A DNA stretch of 36,489 nt. It comes from Lewinellaceae bacterium. GTDB taxonomy: Bacteria; Bacteroidota; Bacteroidia; Chitinophagales; Saprospiraceae. The notes beneath the pieces were generated by a model. The model ran no database searches and had not been told where the DNA came from. It saw nothing but the letters and a program-made list of their open reading frames with translations. The stretch lies in assembly GCA_020636005.1 (NCBI GenBank), contig JACJYR010000010.1, positions 1 through 36,489 of the forward strand, in the 5' to 3' direction. A program made the position numbers and the translations under genes. Shown here one piece after another: positions 29,066 through 36,489 of this stretch (positions are counted from its first letter, which is position 1; every line of letters begins with the position of its first letter).

Positions 29066-30127
29066 TCAGTCCATGTAATACCAAAACTTTGGCTCCGTGC
29101 CCAAATCCTCTTTCAACCGGAACACTTTTTTATTTTCCAAAACCCACCGGATTTCAGAGTTCGGGTCGAGAATGTTGCCGAAGATGCGGGCGCCCGTCGG
29201 GCAGGCTTCCACGCAGGCGGGGTTCTTCCCGCTGCGGCTGCGCTGAATGCAGAAAGTGCATTTTTCCATCACCCCCTTTTTACGGAGGCGGTTGCCAAGG
29301 TAGTGCTGGGTGTGGTTCACTTCCTCCTCCGGCACCTCCGGGGTTTGCCAGTTGAAACGGCGGCCATCGTAGGGGCAGGCAGCCTGGCAATAGCGGCAGC
29401 CGATGCACCAGTCGTAGTCAACCACCACGATACCGTCATCCTCCTTCCACGTTGCCCCGACCGGGCACACCTTCACGCAGGGCGGGTTCTCGCAATGGTA
29501 GCACTGGGTGCCTAGGTAGAAATGCCCCTCGGCAGGCACCTCGTGGAAGTAGTTGTCGTCGGCATCGTCGAAATTGAGCTGCCCGTTTTCCATTTCATGG
29601 ATGCGGATGTACTGCATCTGCGAACTGCGGTCCTGGTTGTTTTCTTTCACGCAGGCGTTCACGCAGTCCATGTAGCCCTGACATTTCGAGATATTGAAAG
29701 CGTAGCCGTACAGCACGTTCTCGACGGCTCCGTTGGTGGACACGTTGATGGTCTTGCCGGTGTTGATTTCATACAGCCGTTCGAGCCGTTCCACCGTTTT
29801 CGACTTTTCCTCGTCCGACATCAGGCGGTAGTTCTTTTTGAAATACTCTTCCCATTTGAGTTGCCCCTCCTCCCGTTTTTCTTTGTCGGCGGTAATGCTA
29901 CAGGATTGCACCATGCCAGCACCCGCCAACAAGCCAGCGGTGAGTTGGCGGAAAGCGGCCCGCCGGTTCATGGTTTTGCCCATTTTCATGTCGTAGCCAT
30001 CCGGCTCTACAGGGGCAGGTTCTTTCTTTTTTTTGCAACCGCAACTACCAGAGCCGCAGCCGCCTTCGGTCTGAGGCAAATCTTCCTCTACCGGTTTTCT
30101 TGTTTTAAAAAATAAATCGAAAAGCAT
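29066..30127 (-). CDS. Tat-exported 4Fe-4S ferredoxin-type subunit (NrfC/DsrO-like)
   Basis: The 353-residue protein has an unusual N-terminal 50 residues with a Cys/Gly/Lys patch (GGCGSGSCGCKKKK). A twin-arginine signal MNRRAAFRQLTAGLLAGAGM with a following SC then starts at Met53. The mature part carries four 4Fe-4S-type cysteine sets: CQGYMDCVNAC, CYHCENPPCVKVCPVGA, CIGCRYCQAACPYDGR and CTFCIQRSRSG-(10)-CPTGA. This is the layout of the NrfC/DsrO/PsrB electron-transfer family that partners NrfD. The true start may be Met47 or Met53, with the long N-terminal part as an artefact; both are in frame. It passes electrons from NrfD towards the periplasmic cytochromes. Confidence 0.87.
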   Translation of the reverse strand: MLFDLFFKTRKPVEEDLPQTEGGCGSGSCGCKKKKEPAPVEPDGYDMKMGKTMNRRAAFRQLTAGLLAGAGMVQSCSITADKEKREEGQLKWEEYFKKNYRLMSDEEKSKTVERLERLYEINTGKTINVSTNGAVENVLYGYAFNISKCQGYMDCVNACVKENNQDRSSQMQYIRIHEMENGQLNFDDADDNYFHEVPAEGHFYLGTQCYHCENPPCVKVCPVGATWKEDDGIVVVDYDWCIGCRYCQAACPYDGRRFNWQTPEVPEEEVNHTQHYLGNRLRKKGVMEKCTFCIQRSRSGKNPACVEACPTGARIFGNILDPNSEIRWVLENKKVFRLKEDLGTEPKFWYYMD

Positions 30128-30212
30128 GTGAAGGTGTTTTCAGTTTTCAGTTGGCAGTTGGCAGTCGGTGGAAAGTACCTCATCACCACTGCTAACTGCA
30201 TACTGCATACTG
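30128..30212. repeat. Spacer palindrome of CAGTTGG words
   Basis: Between the ferredoxin-type and tetraheme genes, CAGTTGGCAGTTGGCAGT on the left pairs imperfectly with ACTGCATACTGCATACTG on the right. It is a direct-repeat, imperfect palindrome that fills the spacer. Confidence 0.5.
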
Positions 30213-30854
30213 TCATTTCAGCCATTCCGTGTTCAAACGGGCAGGCAATCGTTTTTCAAAAGCAGGTTTGTGGGGGTTGTGGCAACCAACGCAGGTCTGG
30301 GAAACACGAGGCGGCGCCCAGCCGCCTACTTGTTTGCCGTGCGCACCGCCCAACCAATCCTTTATTTGGGTGGAATGGCATTGGCCGCAGAGTTCGTAGC
30401 TGTGCCTGAATTCTATCGGCGCACCCGTCAGGCTGTGCAGTTGGTTGAAATCATTGACATCGTGGCAGGTAGCGCATTGCATGGTGGCCGTTTTTGCATG
30501 GACAACTTCAATGTCCCAGTGCGATTTTTTCTCGCCGGGCTCTTTGCCTGCCTGCAATGCCTCCAGCGACTTGCTGTGGCAATTGGAGCAGGGGTACGAT
30601 TTCATCTCCGCCAGCCTGTCGGGAATCAAAAACTGCTCTGCCCCCTCCATCAACTGATGGATTTGTACCAATTTCTCTTTATCCACATGGTCGAAGCGGC
30701 TAAAGTCATAGTTCAGGCTGTCCACGCTGATTTGTTTAAGTTGCTCCAGAAGATGGTGGCTGTCGCTGTGTTCCTCCTCCCCATGTTCAGGAGTACAGGT
30801 CACCCCCAGCACCATCAGCAAAGCAAGTATTCCCAGTACGGCAAGTTGTTTCAT
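30213..30854 (-). CDS. Tetraheme c-type cytochrome lipoprotein
   Basis: The 213-residue product from ATG 30854 starts MKQLAVLGILALLMVLGVTC, a lipoprotein signal with Cys20, and has four heme-binding CxxCH motifs: CSNCH (89), CATCH (127), CGQCH (156) and CVGCH (188). It should be anchored at the periplasmic face, or the outer-membrane inner leaflet, and carry electrons between the FeS/NrfD pair and NapB/NapA. It may replace NapC/NapM-type cytochromes. A longer frame from 30950 reads through the low-complexity spacer and lacks a signal at its start, so 30854 is preferred. Spacers on both sides are repeat-filled. Confidence 0.85.
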   Translation of the reverse strand: MKQLAVLGILALLMVLGVTCTPEHGEEEHSDSHHLLEQLKQISVDSLNYDFSRFDHVDKEKLVQIHQLMEGAEQFLIPDRLAEMKSYPCSNCHSKSLEALQAGKEPGEKKSHWDIEVVHAKTATMQCATCHDVNDFNQLHSLTGAPIEFRHSYELCGQCHSTQIKDWLGGAHGKQVGGWAPPRVSQTCVGCHNPHKPAFEKRLPARLNTEWLK

Positions 30855-30961
30855 GTTGTCTTTTATAGTTGTTTGATTTGTTCGAGTTGTTTGAAAATAG
30901 TTTGAAATTGTTTGGGGCACTACAACTTCAAACAACTCAAACCACCTCAAACCATGTCAAA
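30855..30961. repeat. Spacer of GTTTGA / TCAAAC words
   Basis: Several GTTTGA-type words (GTTTGATTTG, GTTTGAAAATAG, GTTTGAAATTG) on the left face complementary words (CTTCAAACAACTCAAACCAC, CTCAAACC, GTCAAAC) on the right, giving a multi-way imperfect palindrome. Confidence 0.5.
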
Positions 30962-31732
30962 CTACTTCCTCACCCACTCCCCAATCGCACTGACCTCCTG
31001 TTCATCCAGTTGCTTTTCTTTTTGGTGAAATGGGGTTGCCGGACGTGTCCACGTCGAACCGTCTTCCATCAGCGGTTTTTCAAAAAAATCATGCAGCTTG
31101 GCGGGCACATGGCACTGACGGCAATTCACCCGCTCCGGGTGGCTCACCTTGATGGCCGTCGGCGCCGCTGGCCCGGCATGGCAAGCCAGACAATTCTCCC
31201 GCAACTGCAAGGTATGTGGTATCACCGGCGGACTACCCGGCATGGCGCTTTGCCCCAATACCGGTGGTGCTGGCTTCGTGAAATTTGAATTTACAAACAA
31301 ACCCTCCGTCGTCTTCGGCACATGGCACTGGCGGCAGTTGAGCAACTCCGGGTGCGGCGCCACCGGGGCAAAGGCTTTGAACTGTTCGGCATAGCCGCCG
31401 TTTTCGTGGCATTGCAGACAGGTCTTTCCGCCGATTCCTTTTTCAGAAACCAGTGGGTGCGGGATGAGCGGCGGCGCACCGGGGTATGCCCGGTTTTCGT
31501 AGTACGTGCGCAAGTCCCTGCCGCCTCCGGGCATATTTTGGTACTGCAACGCCATCGCCAGCCGCCGGAAAACGCCCGCCTCGGCAGGGATGGAGGGCGT
31601 GTCGCCGGTCTGCATGTAATCCGTATCGGCGGGCTGCTTGCTTTCCTGCAAGGCTGCGAAGAAAATGAACACCGCCGACGCCAGCAGCGCCACGCAAAGT
31701 CCGATGATGAAATAGCTTGATTTTCCTTCCAT
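30962..31732 (-). CDS. napB: NapB-type nitrate reductase cytochrome with two NapB-like modules
   Basis: NapB is normally a diheme periplasmic subunit of about 150 residues that feeds electrons to NapA. This 256-residue protein has an uncleaved-looking membrane helix (residues 8-27) and four CxxCH motifs: CLQCH (105), CRQCH (133), CLACH (181) and CRQCH (204). The halves repeat the NapB signature: YPGAPPLIPHP...CLQCH...PHPELLNCRQCHVP, then MPGSPPVIPHT...CLACH...SHPERVNCRQCHVP. This looks like an internal duplication giving four hemes. It sits directly after napA. The gap to napA holds a 12-bp palindrome. Confidence 0.85.
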   Translation of the reverse strand: MEGKSSYFIIGLCVALLASAVFIFFAALQESKQPADTDYMQTGDTPSIPAEAGVFRRLAMALQYQNMPGGGRDLRTYYENRAYPGAPPLIPHPLVSEKGIGGKTCLQCHENGGYAEQFKAFAPVAPHPELLNCRQCHVPKTTEGLFVNSNFTKPAPPVLGQSAMPGSPPVIPHTLQLRENCLACHAGPAAPTAIKVSHPERVNCRQCHVPAKLHDFFEKPLMEDGSTWTRPATPFHQKEKQLDEQEVSAIGEWVRK

Positions 31733-31740
31733 TTTTTTGC

Positions 31741-31808
31741 TGTTGGCTTTTAGCTATTGGCTATTGGCAGTGCATGGCTAAAAGCCAATGGCCAACAGCC
31801 AACAGCCA
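31741..31808. repeat. Spacer palindrome of TTGGC words between napA and napB
   Basis: Arms TTGGCTTTTAGC (31743-31754) and GCTAAAAGCCAA (31777-31788) form a 12-bp perfect palindrome with a 22-nt loop. It is flanked by more TTGGC/GCCAA words up to 31808. Confidence 0.55.
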
Positions 31809-31809
31809 G

Positions 31810-34137
31810 TTAAGCTTTCTCCACCTTCACCGCACACTTTTTATAATCAGGCTGCCGTGAAATGGGGCAGAAGCTGTCCAGCGTCAATTCGTTGATGAGC
31901 AAAGACTCATCGAAGAACGGCACGAACACCTGCCCTTCGGTCGGCAAGCCCCGCTCGTTGACAGAGGCAGGCATGACGATAGAACCCCGGCGGCTGGTCA
32001 GTTTCACCTTGTCGCCCGTTTTCACGCCCAATTTGGTGGCATCGCTCGGATGCAGCTCGGCATAGGCATGTGGCACGGCCTGATGCAGCACAGCCACACG
32101 CCGGGTCATCGAGCCGGAATGCCAGTGTTCGAGTACCCGCCCGGTGTTCAGCCAGAATGGGTATTCGCTGTCCGGCGACTCTGGCGGTGGTTCGTATGGC
32201 CGTGCCCAAATCCAGGCCTTGCCATCGGGTTTTCCATAAAAATCAAAACTGTCGCCCTTGGCAGCGGGGTCGTATTTGGCATGGTAGCGCCACTTCGTAC
32301 TCTTGCCGTTGACGTAGGGCCATATCACGCCCGGTTCTTTTTTCAGCACCTCGTAAGGGGCAATGCCGTGCTTGTCGCCTTCGTGGAATTTGTAGTATTC
32401 CTCCCAAATTTTCCCCACATGGTTTTCCTTCGTCCACGGGAAATATTTTTCATAACCCATGCGGCGGGCTACTTCAATCATCTGCCATGCATCGCTTATC
32501 GCCTCGCCCTGTGGCTGGAGCATCTGCTCAAAGTGCTGGGTGCGGCGCTCCGAATTGCCGAACATGCCTTCCCGCTCAATCCACATGGCGGCGGGCAGCA
32601 CCACGTCCGCCACGTCGGTGGTCGGGGTTGGGTACACGTCGGAGACGACGACGAAGCGGTCTTCCTTCTTTGCCCCATTGCGGTAGCGTTTCAGTTTGGG
32701 CATGGTTACCATCGGGTTGGTGGTTTGTATCCAAATGAACTTGATGTCGCCCCGGTCGAGTGCCCGGAACATTTCCACCGTGTGGTAGGTCGGTTTCGGG
32801 GAGATATTGGACACCGGCACGCCCCAGATTTTGGCGGCTTTTTCACGGGCTTTTTCATTGTCCACCGAGCCATAAGGCAGGGCATGGGTCAGCGTGCCCA
32901 CTTCCCGGACGGTGCCGCAGGCGCTGGGCTGGCCGGTGAGGGAGAAGGGGCTATTGCCGGGCGTGGAGATTTTGCCGGTCAGCAGGTGGATGTTGTAAAT
33001 AAGGTTGTTCATCCAGGTGCCACGGGTGTGCTGGTTGGGGCCCATGCACCAGACGGACATGACTTTTTTGTTCGGGTCGCCGTAAAGCGAGGCCATGTAT
33101 TTGATGTCTTTGGCTGAAACGCCGGACAGCTTTTCGACCTTCTCCGGGCGGTAGTCTTCGAGGAAAGCCCTGAATTGCTCCAGCGACATGTCCTTCGGCT
33201 CGTCGGTGAATTTGAAATTATCTTCAAGCCCGTAGCCGATGTTCGTTTTTCCCGATTTGAAAACACAATGCTTCTGGAGGAAGCCCCGGTTGTGCCAGTT
33301 GTTTTTCAAAATCTCATAACAAATGGCATTCGCTACCGCCAGGTCAGTTTGCGGTTTAAATAAAATGGAGCGGTCGCTGGCCATGCTCGTGCGGGTGGTG
33401 CGGGTGGCGAAGTCGATGATTTTCACCCCATTTCGCCGCAGGCGCTGGTCGAGCATGCGGGAGAAAAGTACGGGGTGCATCTCGGCCATGTTGTTGCCCC
33501 ACATCACGAAAACGTCAGCGTGGTCAAAGTCCTCGTAGCAGCCCATCGGCTCGTCCATGCCAAAGCTGGTCATGAAACCTGTGACGGCGCTCGCCATGCA
33601 GAGGCGGGCGTTGGCTTCAAGGTTGTTGGTGCCGATGACGCCCTTCATAAATTTGGAGGCTACATAGCCATCGGGTATAGTCCATTGCCCGGAGCCATAG
33701 ATGGCAACCGAGTCCTTGCCGTGCTGGGCGATGGTGTCTTTCATCTTGCTGGCGACGAGGTCGAGCGCTTCCTTCATAGTGGCGGGTTGCAGCTTGCCGT
33801 CTCGGCGGATAAGCGGTTGGGTCAGGCGGTCTTTGCCGTACAACGCCAGCACGGAGTGGTAGCCTTTCACGCAGCACAGTCCTTTGTTGACAGCACTGGC
33901 AGGGTCGCCTTTCACGGCAACGGCCTTGCTGTTCTGCAGGCCAATGAGCAGTCCGCAGCCGACGCCACAGAAACGGCAGGGCGATTTTTTCCATTGGATG
34001 TCATCGCCGTCCGGCAGCCCCTTCAACTGGTCGTTGGGGAAAATGATGCCGGGGAAGAGCGTCGCCGCTGCCGCTGCCGCCGAGGCGATGGCCATTTTTT
34101 TGATGAAATTCCGTCTGTTGATTTGAATCGAAGACAT
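31810..34137 (-). CDS. napA: Periplasmic nitrate reductase catalytic subunit NapA
   Basis: NapA is a Mo-bis-MGD enzyme that reduces nitrate to nitrite in the periplasm. From ATG 34137 the 775-residue product starts with a Tat signal (NRRNFIKKMAIASAAAAAAT). The [4Fe-4S] site follows: C54, C57, C61 in CRFCGVGC and C89 in GLCCVKGYH. The Mo-binding Cys is C180 in ARLCMASAVTGF, followed by SFGMDEPMGCYEDFDHADVF, a clear NapA signature. The C-terminal dinucleotide-binding domain includes LNTGRVLEHWHSGSMTRR. Length is slightly below the E. coli protein (828). A longer frame from 34215 would add residues before the Tat motif and is less likely. It lies 67 bp after napD. Confidence 0.95.
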   Translation of the reverse strand: MSSIQINRRNFIKKMAIASAAAAAATLFPGIIFPNDQLKGLPDGDDIQWKKSPCRFCGVGCGLLIGLQNSKAVAVKGDPASAVNKGLCCVKGYHSVLALYGKDRLTQPLIRRDGKLQPATMKEALDLVASKMKDTIAQHGKDSVAIYGSGQWTIPDGYVASKFMKGVIGTNNLEANARLCMASAVTGFMTSFGMDEPMGCYEDFDHADVFVMWGNNMAEMHPVLFSRMLDQRLRRNGVKIIDFATRTTRTSMASDRSILFKPQTDLAVANAICYEILKNNWHNRGFLQKHCVFKSGKTNIGYGLEDNFKFTDEPKDMSLEQFRAFLEDYRPEKVEKLSGVSAKDIKYMASLYGDPNKKVMSVWCMGPNQHTRGTWMNNLIYNIHLLTGKISTPGNSPFSLTGQPSACGTVREVGTLTHALPYGSVDNEKAREKAAKIWGVPVSNISPKPTYHTVEMFRALDRGDIKFIWIQTTNPMVTMPKLKRYRNGAKKEDRFVVVSDVYPTPTTDVADVVLPAAMWIEREGMFGNSERRTQHFEQMLQPQGEAISDAWQMIEVARRMGYEKYFPWTKENHVGKIWEEYYKFHEGDKHGIAPYEVLKKEPGVIWPYVNGKSTKWRYHAKYDPAAKGDSFDFYGKPDGKAWIWARPYEPPPESPDSEYPFWLNTGRVLEHWHSGSMTRRVAVLHQAVPHAYAELHPSDATKLGVKTGDKVKLTSRRGSIVMPASVNERGLPTEGQVFVPFFDESLLINELTLDSFCPISRQPDYKKCAVKVEKA

Positions 34138-34204
34138 GTTTTTTTGATTTAGTAGCATCGCCTTTATGCGGTGCACGTTCGTTGGTCGCCGCCTGAAGGC
34201 GACG

Positions 34205-34429
34205 TTACTCTGCAAATGCCGACACCAGCGTCAGGTGCCGCAGGTTTTTCATTCTGTTCAATTTTTCCAGCAAGGCTTTGTCCTCCTCTTCATTTTTTGT
34301 TTCGGAAATGACGATGAGCACGTCCTTGTTTTCAGCAGGAATGGCCTCGCAGCCGAGGGCAAGCACTTCGGTGCGCAGGGCTTCCAGTTTATTTTCGCCC
34401 GCCAGGGCGAGGTAGCTTTTAATGGGCAT
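34205..34429 (-). CDS. napD: NapD-like chaperone
   Basis: NapD binds the NapA Tat signal peptide and delays export until cofactor insertion. This 74-residue protein has the ferredoxin-like fold pattern: MPIKSYLALAGENKLEALRT (strand, loop, helix), CEAIPAENKDVLIVISET (strands), NEEEDKALLEKLNRMKNLRH (helix) and LTLVSAFAE (closing strand, as in NapD 'v.vyhh'). Length is slightly shorter than the typical 80-90 residues. It is the first gene of the operon, in front of napA. The spacer upstream (34435-34545) is filled with GTTTGA-type repeats. Confidence 0.75.
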   Translation of the reverse strand: MPIKSYLALAGENKLEALRTEVLALGCEAIPAENKDVLIVISETKNEEEDKALLEKLNRMKNLRHLTLVSAFAE

Positions 34430-34434
34430 TGTGA

Positions 34435-34545
34435 TATGTTTGAAGGTGGTTTGAAGGTGGTTTGAAAATGGTTTGAGTTGGTTTAAAAGTTGTTACGCAA
34501 CGACCTTCAAACAGCCTTCTAACTATTTCAAACAATATCAAACGT
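34435..34545. repeat. Spacer of GTTTGA / TCAAAC words before napD
   Basis: Direct GGTTTGAAGGT, GGTTTGAAAAT and GGTTTGAGTT words on the left face TTCAAACAGCC, TTTCAAACAAT and ATCAAACGTC on the right. The type is the same as the spacer at 30855-30961. Confidence 0.5.
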
Positions 34546-34547
34546 CG

Positions 34548-35836
34548 TCAATCTTTCTTCGTCGAAAACAGCACCGGCTTCACCGTTACCATTGTCCATA
34601 TCCAAGTATTGAAAGAATTGCGGTCGCCGCCTTTTACCTGCTGTAAAGTTTCTGTGCCGAACATTTGGGAATAACCAAGGTTCAGGCTCGCCATTCCACC
34701 GAAAAAGTTGTAGGTGTAAACCGCATCGAGCTCGGTGCCAAGATAGGAATTCATTTCTTTTCCGGAAACATCGGTGACTGTAACAGGTGAACTGAATCCA
34801 TGCAAGTGGAGGTCTAATTTGCCAGATTTCCCAGCAGGGAAAGCAGTTTTTACAAAAAAATCAAGCAGGCCGAGCGTCCTGCCATCTTGCCTGTGTGGGC
34901 TGCCAACGTAGAAGTAATCCATGAAGCCATAGAACTTGTGGTTGGTGCCGTAGAGCGGGTCGAAGGCGGTGTTTTTGGTTTCGCCCACATCGGTGCCAGA
35001 GAGATAGTCCGTGCCGATGGTCAGGTTGGTTTTACCGATTTTGGTGCTGAGGTTGAGGGCAGCGAGGTAGGCGCTGATGTCGGTTTGGGAAATGTCTTCG
35101 CCGGACTGGTAGTACAACTCGGCGTCGAGCTGGATGTTGCCAAAAGTTTGCATCCAGCGGCTGCCGAGGGTTTGGCGATAGGAAACAGTGGTGTCGGCGG
35201 ACTGCTGCCCGTCGTTGTGCAGGAGGAAAGAGACGCTTCCCTGCCCGTATTTTTTGTTCAACCAGCCATACTGCATGGTTTTATAGTTGTTGACGCCGGA
35301 ATAGAAATTACCGGTCAGCTTGCCCGGTTCGAAGGGTACGTTTTGGTTGTACGCCCCACCGAAGTGGACTTTCCAGCCTTTTTCCGCATTTTCATATTTC
35401 ACCAAAAGCGCATCGTGCGTGCGGCTCTGCTGCGCCCAACTCAGGTCGCCGAGGAAGCGGGCGCCGTCGTAATCAATTTCCTGGCGACCGAATTTTGCAG
35501 ACCATTTACCGCTGATGGCCAGCTCCGCCCATGCCTCGTGGACATTGGTGAGCGCCGGGTCGGTTTTGTAAATCTGGCTGGCATTGCCCCAAATGCGGAC
35601 GTCCTGCAAGTTGAGTTGAAGTTTGATTTTGGGCGCTTGGTAGTTCATGTACAGGCGGGAGCGTTGCTCGACGAAAAACGCCGCATCGGCTTCTTCGGGA
35701 AAAAGGCTTTTGAAACCATGTCGGAATTCCGCACGGGGCGGATTTCTCCGGTGAGGGTGAATTGAGCATTGGCAGCGTTTGCTGTAAAAAGGAGGGAGAA
35801 AAACAAAAGGGTGGAAAGTCGAACCATTTTATTCAT
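34548..35836 (-). pseudogene. Alginate-export-type outer-membrane porin, one-base frameshift
   Basis: A signal peptide starts at ATG 35836 (MNKMVRLSTLLFFSLLFTAN, then ANAQ) and leads into FTLTGEIRP. At a short C run (plus G4 at 35735-35738) the frame must shift by one base to continue RAEFRHGFKSLFPEEADAAF. It then runs MNYQAPKIKLQLNLQDVRIW and a long beta-barrel sequence with GARFLGDLSWAQQSRTHDAL, YENAEKGWKVHFGGAYNQN and alternating strands to the end (about 430 residues). This matches the alginate-export porin family. If the missing C is a sequencing error the gene is intact; otherwise it is truncated after about 50 residues. It precedes the nap operon and could take up nitrate or other small solutes (inference). 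Confidence 0.8.
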
Positions 35837-36009
35837 GTTGTAAAAAATATTCAAGACATTGGAGTTAATTCATCAGGACAAGTGGAAATAATAAAAGTCG
35901 TTAAACAGCGTAAATCTAACAAAAGCCACTTTAGATAAAGGTACAATAAGTCAAGTCTTGCCTCTATCTAATTTTTAGAGTAATCCCAGAATGGAAAATG
36001 GAGCCTGCT

Positions 36010-36489
36010 TTATATCAATAGTTCCATCCCTTCCCTTGCAACCGCACAATTAGGAAACCTCTGTTGGTATTGCTTTTCGATTTTTTGTAAAAATTCATCA
36101 TCGTGGTCGGGGTCGTGGTGGGTGAAAATCAGGTGTTTTACCTTGGCCAGTTTCGCCACTTCGACAGCCTGCGAAAAGCTGCTGTGTCCCCACCCCTGGT
36201 GGGTTTTCAATTCTTCGTCCGTGTACTGGGCATCGTGGATTAACAAATCGGCATTTCGGCAAAATTCCACTACATTTTCGTCAACGGATTCACCGTGCTC
36301 CAAGTCTGTACAAATCACAACTGAACGGCCATTCGCCTCCATCCGGTAGCTAAATGCCCCGCCAGGATGGTTGTGGGGGCGGTAAGTAAATTGGATATTG
36401 TCTTCTACCTTAAAATGGGTTTTGTATTCTTCCGTGTTGAAAAATTGGAACTCCGCACCCATTCTGTTTAATTGAACAGGAAAGTACTC
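36010..36489 (-). CDS. MBL-fold metallohydrolase, C-terminal part (gene continues past the window)
   Basis: The frame stays open to the right edge (EYFPVQLNRMGAEFQFF), so the ATG at 36462 is internal and the N-terminus lies outside the window. Visible blocks of the metallo-beta-lactamase fold are SVVICTDLEHG (metal-binding Asp region), LLIHDAQYTDEEL, GWGHSSFSQAVEVAKLA and HLIFTHHDPDHDDEF (final His). The RNase-Z-like GHSS-type order fits small cytoplasmic hydrolases, possibly phosphodiesterases, in Bacteroidota. The substrate cannot be told from this part. Confidence 0.85.
   Translation of the reverse strand, partial: EYFPVQLNRMGAEFQFFNTEEYKTHFKVEDNIQFTYRPHNHPGGAFSYRMEANGRSVVICTDLEHGESVDENVVEFCRNADLLIHDAQYTDEELKTHQGWGHSSFSQAVEVAKLAKVKHLIFTHHDPDHDDEFLQKIEKQYQQRFPNCAVAREGMELLI

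Noticed and set aside
32050..33117. 355-codon plus-strand frame antisense to napA
   Set aside because: It is a shadow of napA; no start signal and no recognisable domain.
34887..35765. 292-codon plus-strand frame antisense to the porin gene
   Set aside because: It is a shadow caused by the base composition of the porin strand.

Overview
The window reads as a Bacteroidota chromosome, most likely of the Saprospiraceae/Haliscomenobacter type. Supporting signs are AT-rich ribosome-binding regions without Shine-Dalgarno sites, several TTG-N20-TAnnTTTG type promoters, short lipoprotein signals, and families (DUF6371, DUF3987, alginate-export porin, SdiA-regulated lipoprotein) that are at home in that phylum. 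The genus is inference.

Layout. 1-2130: a Fic AMPylase gene with a strong palindrome over its promoter, between a hypothetical gene and a broken copy of that gene's 3' end. 2466-5875: ordinary genes (small lipoprotein, IS3-family remnant, LpxH-like phosphoesterase, XdhC-family protein). 6144-8307: a compact AT-rich three-gene operon (unknown small protein, HELGH metallopeptidase, dCTP-deaminase-like enzyme), which is the best candidate here for an undescribed, probably anti-phage, system. 8452-9562: the C-terminal part of a type I restriction HsdR gene. It is cut off by an insertion sequence that lies in a 777-bp perfect inverted repeat with a truncated second copy (9561-11690). The far side of the IS pair cuts off a DUF6371 gene. 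11677-17688: a replication/excision-type module of a mobile element (DUF6371 primase-like, DUF3987 ATPase, excisionase-like HTH), a large unknown protein and a pentapeptide-repeat protein with a C-terminal Rossmann/TIR-like domain.

18178-19304: an unknown protein plus a small two-helix membrane protein, each followed by an intrinsic terminator. 19566-21065: an AbiEi/AbiEii toxin-antitoxin operon with its promoter inside a perfect 19-bp palindrome. 21066-22094: about 1 kb of GC-rich, hairpin-rich sequence with degenerate repeats and no convincing gene. 22095-26000: accessory genes (ArdC antirestriction protein, unknown proteins, a SLOG/DprA-like Rossmann protein with strongly skewed base composition). 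Two of these genes share a duplicated promoter-leader cassette, and a third orphan leader lies beside a possible short RNA.

26245-27654: a GreA/Rnk-like factor and a frameshifted SdiA-regulated lipoprotein gene. 27775-34429: a periplasmic nitrate reductase operon transcribed leftward (napD, napA, a NapB built from two NapB-like modules, a tetraheme lipoprotein, a Tat ferredoxin-type subunit, an NrfD membrane subunit). It has no NapC, NapG or NapH, so electrons probably pass from quinol through NrfD/FeS and the cytochromes to NapA. Upstream is an alginate-export-type porin gene with a one-base frameshift. The window ends inside an MBL-fold hydrolase gene.

The middle 20 kb is a defence and mobile-element island (Fic, dCTP-deaminase operon, type I R-M remnant, AbiE, ArdC, pentapeptide/TIR-like, SLOG-like) set between housekeeping and respiratory genes. 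All functional statements come from reading motifs; no database search was run.
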